From Acidobacteriota bacterium (GTDB lineage Bacteria > Acidobacteriota > Vicinamibacteria > Vicinamibacterales > UBA2999): 49,246 nucleotides of DNA. Of the stretch, positions 9,553 to 19,325 are shown piece by piece (positions within the stretch are counted from its first letter, which is position 1; each line of letters opens with the position of its first letter). Where the stretch lies: positions 48,472 through 97,717 of the forward strand of contig JAHFUO010000001.1 of assembly GCA_023265015.1 (NCBI GenBank), written 5' to 3'. The notes under the pieces are model-generated. The model ran no database searches. It had not been told where the DNA came from and worked only from the letters and a program-made list of their open reading frames with translations. Both the position numbers and the translations under genes were made by a program.

Positions 9553-9746
9553 ATTCGTTCTCGCCGGGTCCGCTTCGCGGGACCCCATTCCGCCGGGTCC
9601 GCTTCGCGGAACCCCATTCCGCCGGGTCCGCTTCGCAGAACCCCATTCCGCCGGGTCCGCTTCGCAGAACCCCATTCCGCCGGGTCCGCTTCGCGGGACC
9701 CGGCCTACGTACGTGGGGCGGGTCCGGCCGAAGGCCGACCCGCCTT
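9553..9746. repeat. Five-copy 29-bp palindromic array plus composite hairpin between atpA and atpG
   Basis: Units CGCCGGGTCCGCTTCGCGGG plus ACCCCATTC start at 9562, 9591, 9620, 9649 and 9678. The outer copies read GCGGGACC, copy 2 reads GCGGAACC and copies 3-4 read GCAGAACC, so inner copies share substitutions. The array ends in the same CCTACGTACGTGG and 28-bp hairpin (9717-9744) as the one at 8638-8678. In the atpA direction the hairpin starts 2 nt after the atpA stop. It has no unique spacers, so it is not a CRISPR array. Confidence 0.9.
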
Positions 9747-11273
<1,527 letters not shown>

Positions 11274-11317
11274 GCTGTCCTTTACGTGCCTGGTCCGAAA
11301 GGACCCGGCCTCCGTCT
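11274..11317. repeat. Degenerate half-palindrome between atpH and atpA
   Basis: On the minus strand GGCCGGGTCC-tttc-GGACCAGGC is followed by ACGTAAAGGA. It resembles half of the composite element after atpA and atpG (CCGGGTCC arm and ACGTA). The atpA Shine-Dalgarno AAAGGA lies at its edge. It looks like a decayed or partial copy. Confidence 0.5.
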
Positions 11318-11863
11318 TCACCTCTGTTCGACGAGGCGTCCTCTCATTTTCTCGAGCTGCGTTGCGACGCTTCCGTCGTACACCGTGCTGCCGATGCGCG
11401 CGACGACGCCGCCGATAATTCCCGGATCCACGCTCGTCGTCACATCCACGCGGCCGCCCGTGATCTCGGCGAGCCGCTGTTGCAGCAGGGCTTCGCGATC
11501 CTTCGTCAGCGGGATCGCGGTCGTCACCTCCGCGCGCACGACATGCTGGTGTTCCAGCAACCGCTCGCGGTAGACAGATACGAGATCGGGCATGAGCGCG
11601 AACCGGTCGCGCTCGGCAAGCATCACGAGCAGCTTGCCGACCGGCGGCGCCACGTTCAGCCGCTTCGCGATCGTCTCGGTGATGCCGCGCTTGCCCGATA
11701 CGGGCACGGCGGGATTCGTCAGCACGCTATGCAGCTCGGGGTTCCACGAGAGGAGATCTCCGAACGCAGACAGATCGCGCTCGACCTGCTCGGGGTTCGA
11801 TTCCCTGATGGCAACGTCGAGCAGGGCTCGGGCGTACCGCGCGGCGGAGGCTCTGGACGACAT
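11318..11863 (-). CDS. atpH: F-type ATP synthase delta subunit
   Basis: 181-aa subunit linking the peripheral b stalk to the top of the alpha hexamer. N-terminal helical domain ([17 protein letters not shown]) and C-terminal signature [20 protein letters not shown] are typical. ATG 11863 overlaps the atpF stop codon as TGATG, indicating translational coupling; a GTG one codon earlier is also possible. Confidence 0.95.
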   Translation of the reverse strand: MSSRASAARYARALLDVAIRESNPEQVERDLSAFGDLLSWNPELHSVLTNPAVPVSGKRGITETIAKRLNVAPPVGKLLVMLAERDRFALMPDLVSVYRERLLEHQHVVRAEVTTAIPLTKDREALLQQRLAEITGGRVDVTTSVDPGIIGGVVARIGSTVYDGSVATQLEKMRGRLVEQR

Positions 11864-12480
11864 CACTTCACCTGCTGGAGATACCGATCGACCAGGCGCG
11901 CCTGATCGTCGGGCGTGATGGTCTTCTTGATGCGGTCGGTCGCGAGGCCGACGGCCAGGTTCGATGCGTGCTCGACGAGCTCCCGGTGCGCGACGCGAAG
12001 CTGCAGATCGATTTCGCGGCGCGTCTGCTCCAGCAACCGTTCGCGCTCCGTGGCGGCGGCCTGCTGAATTCGGGCTTCCTCGGCGGCGATCTCTTCCTGT
12101 CCGCGCGTCTTGAGCAGCGCGATCTCGCCGGGCAACGCGGCCATCTTGCGCTCGAGCTCTGCGATCTGAGACGCCGCAGTCTTCTCCATCTCGCTGGCCG
12201 TCACAAGCTCGCGTCGGATCTGGCCGCTGCGCTCGGCGAGATACGTGGCGATCGGCTGTCGCGCGAAGTAGTAGAGCACGCCGGCCAGCACGAGAAAGTT
12301 GAACAGGCGCGCGATCGGGCCCCAGAACGATTCCGTCTCCTGCGGCTGCTCCGTCGCCTGCTCGCCTCGGGCGGCCTGATCTGCTGAAAGCGTCACGCCA
12401 TGAAGTGCCGCCGCCGTGCCGGACACCGACCAGGCGGAGGACGCACAGAACGCCAGCGTGAGGAGGAGAGCGCGAGCCAT
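11863..12480 (-). CDS. atpF: F-type ATP synthase b subunit with N-terminal leader
   Basis: 205 aa from ATG 12480. It begins with a signal-like hydrophobic stretch (MARALLLTLAFCASSAWSV), then a short Gln/Glu-rich segment, then the membrane helix of subunit b (FNFLVLAGVLYYFARQPI) and a long charged coiled coil that reaches delta. The double N-terminal hydrophobic region means that the first may be cleaved. With the next gene it forms a b/b' pair, as in bacteria that build a heterodimeric peripheral stalk. Confidence 0.9.
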   Translation of the reverse strand: MARALLLTLAFCASSAWSVSGTAAALHGVTLSADQAARGEQATEQPQETESFWGPIARLFNFLVLAGVLYYFARQPIATYLAERSGQIRRELVTASEMEKTAASQIAELERKMAALPGEIALLKTRGQEEIAAEEARIQQAAATERERLLEQTRREIDLQLRVAHRELVEHASNLAVGLATDRIKKTITPDDQARLVDRYLQQVK

Positions 12481-12502
12481 TCGAGGTGTGTACGTCAGAA
12501 CG

Positions 12503-12928
12503 TTACGATGCCTTGCGACCAAGTACGCGTTCAGTGATCTCTGCAGCCATCATGTGTGCATCCTGATCGAGACGCGCCCGCGCGGCCGCGGCCTGGGCCT
12601 GTACCTTCTGCGTGGCCTCACGGATGGCGGCTTCCGCTTCGGCGCGCGTTCGAGCCAGCAGCTCCGCGCGTCGCTCCAGCGCCCGGCGTCGCTTGTCGTC
12701 CATCTCCCGATAGATTTCCGATCGCGCCGCCTGCGTGCGCGCCTCGAACTCCGCCGCCGCGGCCTGGGCCTGCGCGCGTGCCGATTCGGCAAGCTGCCTG
12801 GCCGACTGCACCGCGCTCTTGCGCTGATCCATGACGCGCTGCAACGGACTCAGCACCAGGGCGTTGAGAATCACGCCGGTGAGCAGGACGAGGAAGATGA
12901 CCCAGAAGACTGTCAGGTCCGGGAACAC
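12503..12928 (-). CDS. atpF': F-type ATP synthase second b subunit (b'-type)
   Basis: 141 aa from GTG 12928. One N-terminal transmembrane helix (LTVFWVIFLVLLTGVILNAL) is followed by about 110 residues of Ala/Arg/Glu-rich coiled coil (ARAQAQAAAAEFEARTQAAR). This is the subunit b/b' architecture. It lies 22 bp upstream of atpF and 90 bp downstream of parB. Genes for the a and c subunits (atpB, atpE) are not next to it, so F0 is encoded in at least two places. Confidence 0.88.
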   Translation of the reverse strand: MFPDLTVFWVIFLVLLTGVILNALVLSPLQRVMDQRKSAVQSARQLAESARAQAQAAAAEFEARTQAARSEIYREMDDKRRRALERRAELLARTRAEAEAAIREATQKVQAQAAAARARLDQDAHMMAAEITERVLGRKAS

Positions 12929-13018
12929 TCAGGCCTCCGCGGGCAAGTACAAAGTTCCTTTTTATATCAGGCCGACGGGGCGGGGGAAAGGGGAAAGTTC
13001 GAAGTTTGAAGTTCGAAG
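12929..13018. repeat. Purine-rich spacer between parB and atpF'
   Basis: It contains GGCGGGGGAAAGGGGAAAG followed by three imperfect repeats of TTCGAAGTT. It looks like one of the low-complexity intergenic repeats found at several places in this window. No promoter could be assigned with confidence. Confidence 0.5.
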
Positions 13019-13888
13019 TTACCCAACGTCGGTGATTTGCTCGTAGATCCGGTTCAGTTCAGCTTCCGATCCGAAGGTGATTTCAATCGTGCCGCCCTGG
13101 GCGCGGCGAAGAATCCGGACTTTCGTTCCGAGCGCGAACCTCAGGCGATCCTCGGCCGCCCGCGTGTGGACGTCCTTCGCGGAAGGCTCGGCGTTCGGCG
13201 TGCGCGGAGGCGGCGGAGACGCAAGCCGCTTGACCAACGCCTCGGTCTCGCGCACCGACAGCGACCGGGAGATGACTTCGCGAGACGCCTGTCGCTGAAG
13301 CGCAGGGTCGGACAGTCCCAGCAGCGCGCGCGCATGACCCATCGCCAGCGCGCCCGATGCGAGATCCGCGCGCACTTCCTCGGCGAGCTTCAACAGCCGG
13401 ACATAATTTGCGACCGAGCTGCGGTCCTTGCCGACGGCAGCGGCAATCTGATCGTGGGTGAGGCCGAACTCATCGGCGAGACGCTGGTAGGCAGCGGCTT
13501 CATCGATCGGATTCAGGTTTTCGCGCTGGATATTCTCGACGAGCGCGAGCTGCAACAGCTGCTGATCCGCATCGGCCGGCATGTCGCGCACGACGACCGG
13601 AACCTTCAGCAGGCCCGCGCGCTGCGCCGCGCGCCAGCGGCGCTCGCCGGCGATGATGCGGTGCAGATCGCCGATGCGCTGCACGAGAATCGGCTGAATG
13701 ACGCCGTTTTCCTTGATGGATCGCGCCAGCTCGTCGAGCTTCGCCTCGTCCCCGTGCACGCGCGGCTGCTTCTCGTTCGGCGCGATGAGATCGATGTCGA
13801 CCTCGATCGCGCCCTGCCGCGCCGGCTCGGGCATGTCGGGAATCAGCGCGCTCAGTCCCTTGCCGAGCGCCGATCGTCGTTCGAGCAT
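13019..13888 (-). CDS. parB: Chromosome partitioning protein ParB (CTPase clamp)
   Basis: 289 aa from ATG 13888, with GGGAGGGA upstream. ParB loads at parS and slides on DNA as a CTP-dependent clamp. Visible: N-terminal LGKGLSALI (ParA-activating tail), the ParB/Srx CTP-binding box GERRWRA at 81-87, ENIQRENLNPIDEA, a helix-turn-helix around 133-165, and a C-terminal dimerisation segment (TIEITFGSEAELNRIYEQI). A Pro-rich linker (LASPPPPRTP) precedes the C-terminal part. It is 17 bp downstream of parA. Confidence 0.96.
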   Translation of the reverse strand: MLERRSALGKGLSALIPDMPEPARQGAIEVDIDLIAPNEKQPRVHGDEAKLDELARSIKENGVIQPILVQRIGDLHRIIAGERRWRAAQRAGLLKVPVVVRDMPADADQQLLQLALVENIQRENLNPIDEAAAYQRLADEFGLTHDQIAAAVGKDRSSVANYVRLLKLAEEVRADLASGALAMGHARALLGLSDPALQRQASREVISRSLSVRETEALVKRLASPPPPRTPNAEPSAKDVHTRAAEDRLRFALGTKVRILRRAQGGTIEITFGSEAELNRIYEQITDVG

Positions 13889-13905
13889 CTCGTCCCTCCC
13901 GAAAT

Positions 13906-14709
13906 TCAGGCTGCGTGACGCGAGAGCATTTCCTTCGCGAGCGCCATATAGGCTTCCGCGCCTCGCGATTTCGTGTCGTATAACACGCCCGGCATTCCGT
14001 GGCTTGGCGCCTCGCCGAGCCTGACGTTGCGCGGGATGATCGTGTTGAAGACCTTGTCTTTGAAAAAGTCGCGCACGTCGCGTGCGACGAGCTGGCCAAG
14101 ATTCGTCCGGTCGTCGTACATCGTCAGGAGGACGCCTTCGATGTCGAGCGACGGATTGAGTCCGCCGCGCACGCGGCGCATCGTTCCGACGAGATCGGCA
14201 AGTCCTTCCAGCGCGAAGTACTCGCAGTGCAATGGAATCAACACCGCGTCGGCGGCCACGAGCGCGTTCAGCGTGAGCAGCCCGAGCGAGGGTGGGCAGT
14301 CGATGAAGATGTATTCGAAGCGCGAGCGCAATGGCTCGAGGATTCTCTGCAGGCGGCGCTCGCGATCGGGAAGCGGCACCAGCTCGATTTCTGCGCCCGT
14401 GAGATTGCGATCGGCGGGCATCAGAAACAGGTGCTCGACGCTGGTCGGCATAATGAAGGACTCCGAGGCGTTTTCGTCCATCAAGGCTTCGTAGATGGTT
14501 CCGCCTTCGGCGCGCTGGCCTTTCAGGCCTACCCCGCTCGTGAGATTTCCCTGGGGATCGGCGTCGACAAGGAGGATGGGGCGCCCTTCGAGAGCAAGCG
14601 ACGTCGCGACATTGATAGCGGTCGTGGTCTTGCCCACCCCGCCTTTCTGGTTGGCGACGGCCACGATTCGTCCCCGGGCTGGTTCGGCGAGCGCAGCTTT
14701 TTCTGCCAT
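13906..14709 (-). CDS. parA: Chromosome partitioning ATPase ParA (Soj type)
   Basis: 267 aa. Deviant Walker A KGGVGKTT lies at residues 22-29, switch-type IDCPPSLG and DADPQGN are present, and the MPADRNLTGAE segment is typical of Soj proteins. The ATP-dependent dimer binds DNA non-specifically and is displaced by ParB during origin segregation. Its promoter (TTGACA at 14783-14788) lies beside a parS-like site, suggesting that ParB binding could affect its expression. Confidence 0.96.
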   Translation of the reverse strand: MAEKAALAEPARGRIVAVANQKGGVGKTTTAINVATSLALEGRPILLVDADPQGNLTSGVGLKGQRAEGGTIYEALMDENASESFIMPTSVEHLFLMPADRNLTGAEIELVPLPDRERRLQRILEPLRSRFEYIFIDCPPSLGLLTLNALVAADAVLIPLHCEYFALEGLADLVGTMRRVRGGLNPSLDIEGVLLTMYDDRTNLGQLVARDVRDFFKDKVFNTIIPRNVRLGEAPSHGMPGVLYDTKSRGAEAYMALAKEMLSRHAA

Positions 14710-14759
14710 GTGTTTTTATGTCATGCGCCCAACTATTAAGACTAATTGTGCTGTCGCAT

Positions 14760-14788
14760 AGAGTAGTACCCAACTAATCGTATGTCAA
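14760..14788 (-). promoter_or_regulatory. Putative sigma70 promoter of parAB
   Basis: Reading leftward: TTGACA (14783-14788), 17-bp spacer, TACTCT (14760-14765). The -35 is perfect and the -10 is weak. The parS-like site at 14795-14808 ends 6 bp upstream of the -35. A leader of about 45 nt to the parA ATG has no clear Shine-Dalgarno. Confidence 0.6.
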
Positions 14789-14794
14789 TATCTA

Positions 14795-14808
14795 GTTTCA
14801 CGTGGAAC
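14795..14808. promoter_or_regulatory. parS: parS-like centromere site 1
   Basis: GTTTCACGTGGAAC, a near-perfect palindrome one base off the classical GTTTCACGTGAAAC and identical on the other strand to the common variant GTTCCACGTGAAAC. It lies between rsmG and parA next to the parAB promoter, as expected for an origin-proximal parS. Confidence 0.88.
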
Positions 14809-14876
14809 GACGAACATAGAACGAAGCCGAACTTGAACACGAACCGAGAAGCATGACCGGCCGGTTCAGGGTTCGT

Positions 14877-14890
14877 GTTTCACGTGGAAC
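14877..14890. promoter_or_regulatory. parS: parS-like centromere site 2, overlapping the rsmG stop
   Basis: A second exact GTTTCACGTGGAAC, 82 bp from the first. The rsmG stop codon (14880-14882) lies inside it, so the last codons of rsmG carry part of the centromere. Confidence 0.88.
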
Positions 14891-15554
14891 GTTGGCGGCC
14901 GACCGGCCGCTTCGCGAGCACGACCAGTCGGCTGCGTAAGGATTCGAGCAAAGGATAAGTCGCCGACCAGACGAGGGGCGGCGGAATGGTTTCAGCCGGA
15001 TCGGCGGCCGTGGCTCCTCGAAAGAGAAACAGCAGCCCGCCTGGTTTGATGAAGGCCTGGAGATTCGACAGGAGTCGCGGTTCGACGCGAACCGCCCGGA
15101 TCGTCACGAGATCGTTGGTTTCGTGAAGTTCGGGGCGCGCCAGCAGCTCTTCGTACCTGGAAGTCGCAACGTCAGCATCACGCAATTCGAGGGTGCGAAT
15201 CGCCTCGCGCAGAAATACCGCCTTCCGTGTCTTCGACTCCACCATCAGAAGACGGATTGACGGTACGGCGAGCGCCAGTGGAATCGCGGGCGATCCGCCG
15301 CCGCTTCCGATGTCGAGCATGATGGCCGCACCGGCTGGCACATATCGCGCGGCCACGAGCGGCTCGATCAGCAGGCGGTCGAGCGTTTCAGGCGCGAGCT
15401 CCGGCAGGTTGAAGCCCGTCAGGTTGATCTTGCGGTTCCAGGTTTCAAGAAGGCGGAAATAGGCCTCGAGTCGGGCGGCCATGCCGGGGACAAGCGTGAC
15501 GCCTGCGCGTTTGGCGCGTCGAGCCAGCCGATCCTGAAACTCGCGGCTCGTCAC
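14880..15554 (-). CDS. rsmG: 16S rRNA m7G527 methyltransferase RsmG (GidB)
   Basis: 224 aa from GTG 15554, overlapping the mnmG stop as GTGA. SAM-dependent methyltransferase that modifies G527 of 16S rRNA, the position whose loss gives low-level streptomycin resistance. Visible: WNRKINLTG near 40-47 and SAM-binding [15 protein letters not shown] at 80-94. The [13 protein letters not shown] motif II is also typical. It sits in the classical mnmG-rsmG-parA-parB order. Confidence 0.95.
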   Translation of the reverse strand: MTSREFQDRLARRAKRAGVTLVPGMAARLEAYFRLLETWNRKINLTGFNLPELAPETLDRLLIEPLVAARYVPAGAAIMLDIGSGGGSPAIPLALAVPSIRLLMVESKTRKAVFLREAIRTLELRDADVATSRYEELLARPELHETNDLVTIRAVRVEPRLLSNLQAFIKPGGLLFLFRGATAADPAETIPPPLVWSATYPLLESLRSRLVVLAKRPVGRQRST

Positions 15555-17428
15555 GAGCCTGTCAGCGAACGCCTGTCGGCAGAATCCACCGGCAACTTGC
15601 CGAGAAACACGCCAAGCACAGCGACAGCCGCGGGTGTCACGCCGGGAATCCGCGATGCCTGACCGAGCGTCTCTGGCCGCACCTGCGAGAGCCGGTGGAC
15701 CACCTCTCGCGACAGGCCCGGGACTTGTGAGAACGGAAAACCCCCGGGGATCCGCCGCCGCTCTTCATGCCTGGTTCGTTCCGCGCGAGCGGCTTCCTGC
15801 TTCAGGTAGCCGTCGTACTTCACCGTCGTTTCAACGCTTGCGACGTCGAGCTCGCGCGAGCTCTCGTCGATCGACAACGGCACGTGACCCTCGGCAACCA
15901 GCGCGTCGAGACGTACCGACGGTTGACGCAGCAGCTGCGCGGCCGAGACGCGATCGCCCGCGCTGTCGCGGACGCGCGTCCGCTGAAGGAGCGAGAGGTT
16001 CGATTGATACCTTTTTCGCCGCGCTTCGAATCGCTCCCAGCGCGTATCGTCGACCAGGCCCGCGGCGCGTCCGATTGGGGTCAGGCGTAGATCCGCGTTG
16101 TCGATCCGCAGCAGAAGACGATGTTCGGCGCGCGAGGTGAACATCCGGTACGGCTCCAGGCATCCACGTGTCACGAGATCGTCGACCAGGATGCCGATGT
16201 ACGCTTCGTCTCGTCCGAAGACGACCGGCGCGTCTCCACGAACGGCCTTCGCAGCGTTGATACCCGCAACGATTCCTTGCGCGGCTGCCTCTTCATATCC
16301 CGAGGTGCCGTTGATTTGACCCGCAAGAAACAGCCCTTCCACACGATGCGATTCGAGCGTCGACTTGAGTTCCGTCGGCTGCACGAAGTCGTACTCCACT
16401 GCATAGCCGGGTCGCAGCATGACCGCGTCGGCCAGTCCGGGAAGCGCGTGTACGAGCTCCTGCTGCACTTCGCCTGGCAGCGACATCGAAAAGCCGTTCA
16501 CGTAAATTTCGTCGGCGTCGAGACCTTCCGGCTCGAGATAGATCTGATGCCGCTCCCGCTCGGGGAACCGCATGATCTTGTCCTCGAGAGATGGGCAGTA
16601 GCGCGGCCCGATCCCCTTGATTTGTCCGTTGAACAACGGGCTGTGCGCGATGTTGCTTCGCACGAGATCGCGGACGCGGTCGTTGGTGTGAATCAACCAG
16701 CATCGAATCTGGTTTCGCAGAGGCTGAGTGGTCTCGAACGAGAACGGCACCGGGCTCGCGTCGCCGGGCTCCTCCGCGAACACGCCCTCGGAGACGCGCG
16801 AATCGAAATCGATGCTCTTGCGATCCAGCCGCGGCGGGGTACCCGTCTTCAACCGGCCCATCTCGAAACCGAACGATCGGATGGAATCGGAGAGATCGCG
16901 CGACGGCGGCTCGCCGTGGCGCCCGGCGGGACGCTGTTCGGGTCCAACGTGGATCAAGCCGTTGAGAAATGTGCCGGTCGTGACCACCAGCGCGTCGCAT
17001 TCGTGCGCGTCACCCTCTTCCATTGCGATGCCGACGATACGGCCATTGCGGGAGAGGATGCGACCGGCCTTTCCGAGAACCCACGTGATGTTCCGCTCCT
17101 CCGACAGCGCGCCGGTGACCCACTCCGCGTACCGCTTCTTGTCTGCCTGCGCGCGGGGGGACCAGACCGCGGGACCGCGGCTTCGATTCAGCAGCTTGAA
17201 CTGGATGCCGGTCGCGTCGATCGCGCGGCCCATCAGGCCGCCAAGCGCGTCGATCTCCCGCACGAGATGACCCTTCGCCGTGCCGCCGACCGCGGGGTTG
17301 CAGGGCATGTGCGCAACCGTCGCGCGGGAGAGCGTGCAGAGCCCCACGCTGCAGCCCAATCGCGCGGCCGCATGCGCCGCCTCGACGCCCGCGTGACCCG
17401 CACCGACAACGATGACATCGAAGCGCAT
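15551..17428 (-). CDS. mnmG: tRNA U34 carboxymethylaminomethyl synthase subunit MnmG (GidA)
   Basis: 625-aa FAD enzyme that works with MnmE to make cmnm5U34 in the wobble position of several tRNAs. The FAD Rossmann motif is [10 protein letters not shown] at residues 9-18. The GidA signatures [12 protein letters not shown] and [13 protein letters not shown] are present. Length is normal. It lies 7 bp after mnmE and overlaps rsmG by 4 bp. Confidence 0.97.
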   Translation of the reverse strand: MRFDVIVVGAGHAGVEAAHAAARLGCSVGLCTLSRATVAHMPCNPAVGGTAKGHLVREIDALGGLMGRAIDATGIQFKLLNRSRGPAVWSPRAQADKKRYAEWVTGALSEERNITWVLGKAGRILSRNGRIVGIAMEEGDAHECDALVVTTGTFLNGLIHVGPEQRPAGRHGEPPSRDLSDSIRSFGFEMGRLKTGTPPRLDRKSIDFDSRVSEGVFAEEPGDASPVPFSFETTQPLRNQIRCWLIHTNDRVRDLVRSNIAHSPLFNGQIKGIGPRYCPSLEDKIMRFPERERHQIYLEPEGLDADEIYVNGFSMSLPGEVQQELVHALPGLADAVMLRPGYAVEYDFVQPTELKSTLESHRVEGLFLAGQINGTSGYEEAAAQGIVAGINAAKAVRGDAPVVFGRDEAYIGILVDDLVTRGCLEPYRMFTSRAEHRLLLRIDNADLRLTPIGRAAGLVDDTRWERFEARRKRYQSNLSLLQRTRVRDSAGDRVSAAQLLRQPSVRLDALVAEGHVPLSIDESSRELDVASVETTVKYDGYLKQEAARAERTRHEERRRIPGGFPFSQVPGLSREVVHRLSQVRPETLGQASRIPGVTPAAVAVLGVFLGKLPVDSADRRSLTGS

Positions 17429-17435
17429 CGCGTCC

Positions 17436-18800
17436 CTATTTTCCTATGCAGAATCGCTCGAAGATGTGGCGCAGCACGTCCTCGCTCGTGCGCCGCCCGA
17501 CGATCTCGTCCAGCTTCGACCTCGCCGCCTGCAGATCCGTGAGAAGAAATTCCTCCGGCACGTTTCCGGCCGCGGCGCGGCGGGCGGTGTCGAGCGATGC
17601 GCGCGACTGTTCGAGCAGCGCGATGTGCCGCGCGTTTGAAATCGGCGCGGTGTCGCGAAGCCGCTCGCCTCCCGTGAGCTCGCGCGCGATGGACTGCCGC
17701 AGCGAATCGAATCCACTGCCGGTCAACGCACAGACGCGCGCGAGCGGCGCCGGCAGCTGCGACTCATCGATCCGTGGCGTGAGATCGCTCTTGTTCAACA
17801 CAACGATGCGCTTCGCGCGCGTGGTGTCATCGAGAAGCCGCGCGTCTTCCTCGCCGATCGCCTCGCTTTGATCCAGGACGAGCAGAATCAGATCCGCAAC
17901 TCCACGCGCGTGCGCGCCGCGTTCGACGCCTTCGCGCTCGATGATGTCGCGCGTTTCGCGCCAGCCGGCCGTATCGACGAGCGATGCCGACAGGCCTTCG
18001 ATGTCGATCTCCTCGGTGACCAGGTCCCTCGTGGTGCCTGGGATCGCGGTGACGATCGCGCGCGGTGAGCCAGCTAACATGTTGAATACACTTGACTTAC
18101 CGACGTTCGGTCGTCCCGCGATGACGACCGTCGCGCCGTCACGAATCATTCGTCCTCGCGCGGCATCGACGAGCAGCGAATCGATCCTCTCGATGACAAC
18201 CGCTATGTCGTCCGCGGCCCGTGCCGGTTCGACGAAGTGATATCCCTCGTCCGGAAAGTCGAGCGACGCTTCGAGGCGCGCGATCAAGTCGAACAACCCG
18301 ACATCGATCGCCGCGACGGCCTGCGTCAGTGTTCCCTCGAGCTGGTCAAACGCGACGCGCGCCTGCAGGGGCGTGACGGCATCAACGAGATCGGCAACGG
18401 CCTCGGATTGAATCAGGTCCCGCTTGCCGTTCAGGAACGCGCGAAGCGTGAACTCGCCTGGCTCCGCGAGGCGCGCGCCGGCGGCCATCGCGCTCCTGAG
18501 CACGGCTCGCAGCACGACCGGGCTTCCATGTGCGGTGATCTCAACGACGTGCTGGCCGGTGGATGAATGAGGAGCGGGGAAAAAGGTGGCGACGACTTCA
18601 TCCACGGCGCCGGGCGAGCTGCCGCACGTCTCGTCGCGCACGCGCGTGAAGGTGGCGTGCCTGGGTTGAAGTGGATCCCTGCGCTCGAGGATCTGCGCGC
18701 TGATCCCGGGCGCGCGGGGGCCACTCAGCCTGACGACACCGAGCGCGCCGCGCCCGGGCGGCGTGGCGATCGCCACGATGGTGTCATCGGTCGCGAACAT
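17436..18800 (-). CDS. mnmE: tRNA modification GTPase MnmE (TrmE)
   Basis: 454 aa from ATG 18800 ([20 protein letters not shown]). A longer frame to 18863 only translates the GGTTGGT repeat as PPTTNHQ. It has an N-terminal tetrahydrofolate-binding domain, G1 GRPNVGKS at 229-236, G2/G3 with GTTRD and [12 protein letters not shown] (G4), and the obligatory C-terminal CIGK that carries the catalytic Cys. Partner of MnmG. Confidence 0.96.
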   Translation of the reverse strand: MFATDDTIVAIATPPGRGALGVVRLSGPRAPGISAQILERRDPLQPRHATFTRVRDETCGSSPGAVDEVVATFFPAPHSSTGQHVVEITAHGSPVVLRAVLRSAMAAGARLAEPGEFTLRAFLNGKRDLIQSEAVADLVDAVTPLQARVAFDQLEGTLTQAVAAIDVGLFDLIARLEASLDFPDEGYHFVEPARAADDIAVVIERIDSLLVDAARGRMIRDGATVVIAGRPNVGKSSVFNMLAGSPRAIVTAIPGTTRDLVTEEIDIEGLSASLVDTAGWRETRDIIEREGVERGAHARGVADLILLVLDQSEAIGEEDARLLDDTTRAKRIVVLNKSDLTPRIDESQLPAPLARVCALTGSGFDSLRQSIARELTGGERLRDTAPISNARHIALLEQSRASLDTARRAAAGNVPEEFLLTDLQAARSKLDEIVGRRTSEDVLRHIFERFCIGK

Positions 18801-18871
18801 CGGTTGGTGGTTGGTGGTTGGTGGTTGGTGGTTGGTGGTTGGCGGTTGACCACGAACCACCAACCACCGAC
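18801..18871. repeat. GGTTGGT tandem repeat with inverted arm between jag and mnmE
   Basis: Six tandem GGTTGGT-type heptamers on the plus strand are followed by TTGACCACGAACC and the inverted motif ACCAACCACCGACC. The array starts directly at the jag stop codon and ends at the mnmE start, so it would form a hairpin in the jag-mnmE transcript. It leaves no room for a standard Shine-Dalgarno for mnmE. Confidence 0.8.
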
Positions 18872-19321
18872 CTATTTTTTCGTCGAGATGATCACTGTTT
18901 TCATGAACGCATCGCCGATGCTTTCCGACGTCACCGACGGATCTTCCGCGATCGCCAGGTGCACGATGCGCCGTTCGTACGGATTGAGCGGTCCCATTTC
19001 CTGCGGTATCCCGCTCGATCGCGCCTTTTCCGCGATGAACCCTGCCATCTGCCGGAGCTCGGCGTCCTTGTCCTTCCGGAATCCGTTGCAGTCGATGACG
19101 ATGCGGTTGTCGTCGCCGAGCTGCTTGCGAAACGCCGTCGCCACGATGTGCTGAAGCGCCTGGAGCCCTTCGCCGCCGCGGCGTACGAGCACGCCGCCCT
19201 CTTCGCCTTCGAGATTGATGCGCGTCCCGTCGGACGTCTCCTCGACGTTGACCGTGAGCGCGATGCCCATCGCGTTCACCACGTTCTGCACGAATCCGGT
19301 GATTTGCGTTGTCAAAGACAT
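18872..19321 (-). CDS. jag: Jag/KhpB-like RNA-binding protein (KH-R3H)
   Basis: 149 aa from ATG 19321. It has a KH-II-like domain with the loop RRGGEGLQALQHIV and then an R3H domain (NGFRKDKDAELRQMA; PLNPYERRIVHLAI). The Jag_N domain of Firmicute KhpB is absent, as in many Gram-negative-type relatives. Probable RNA-binding protein, conserved next to yidC. The start lies 4 bp after the yidC stop; upstream in-frame codons fall inside yidC. Confidence 0.9.
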   Translation of the reverse strand: MSLTTQITGFVQNVVNAMGIALTVNVEETSDGTRINLEGEEGGVLVRRGGEGLQALQHIVATAFRKQLGDDNRIVIDCNGFRKDKDAELRQMAGFIAEKARSSGIPQEMGPLNPYERRIVHLAIAEDPSVTSESIGDAFMKTVIISTKK

Positions 19322-19325
19322 ATCG

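Noticed and set aside
9562-9705. Regular 29-bp repeats resembling a CRISPR array
   Set aside because: No unique spacers between units, the repeats are directly adjacent, and no cas genes are present.
13019-14773. 584-codon frame covering parB and the parA region as one protein
   Set aside because: Only the part from 13888 is ParB. The upstream part is out of frame with parA and gives an Arg-rich nonsense sequence.
18801-18845. GGTTGGT repeats as telomere-like or CRISPR-like
   Set aside because: Heptamer tandem with an inverted arm, intergenic, no spacers; more like other interspersed repeats in the window.
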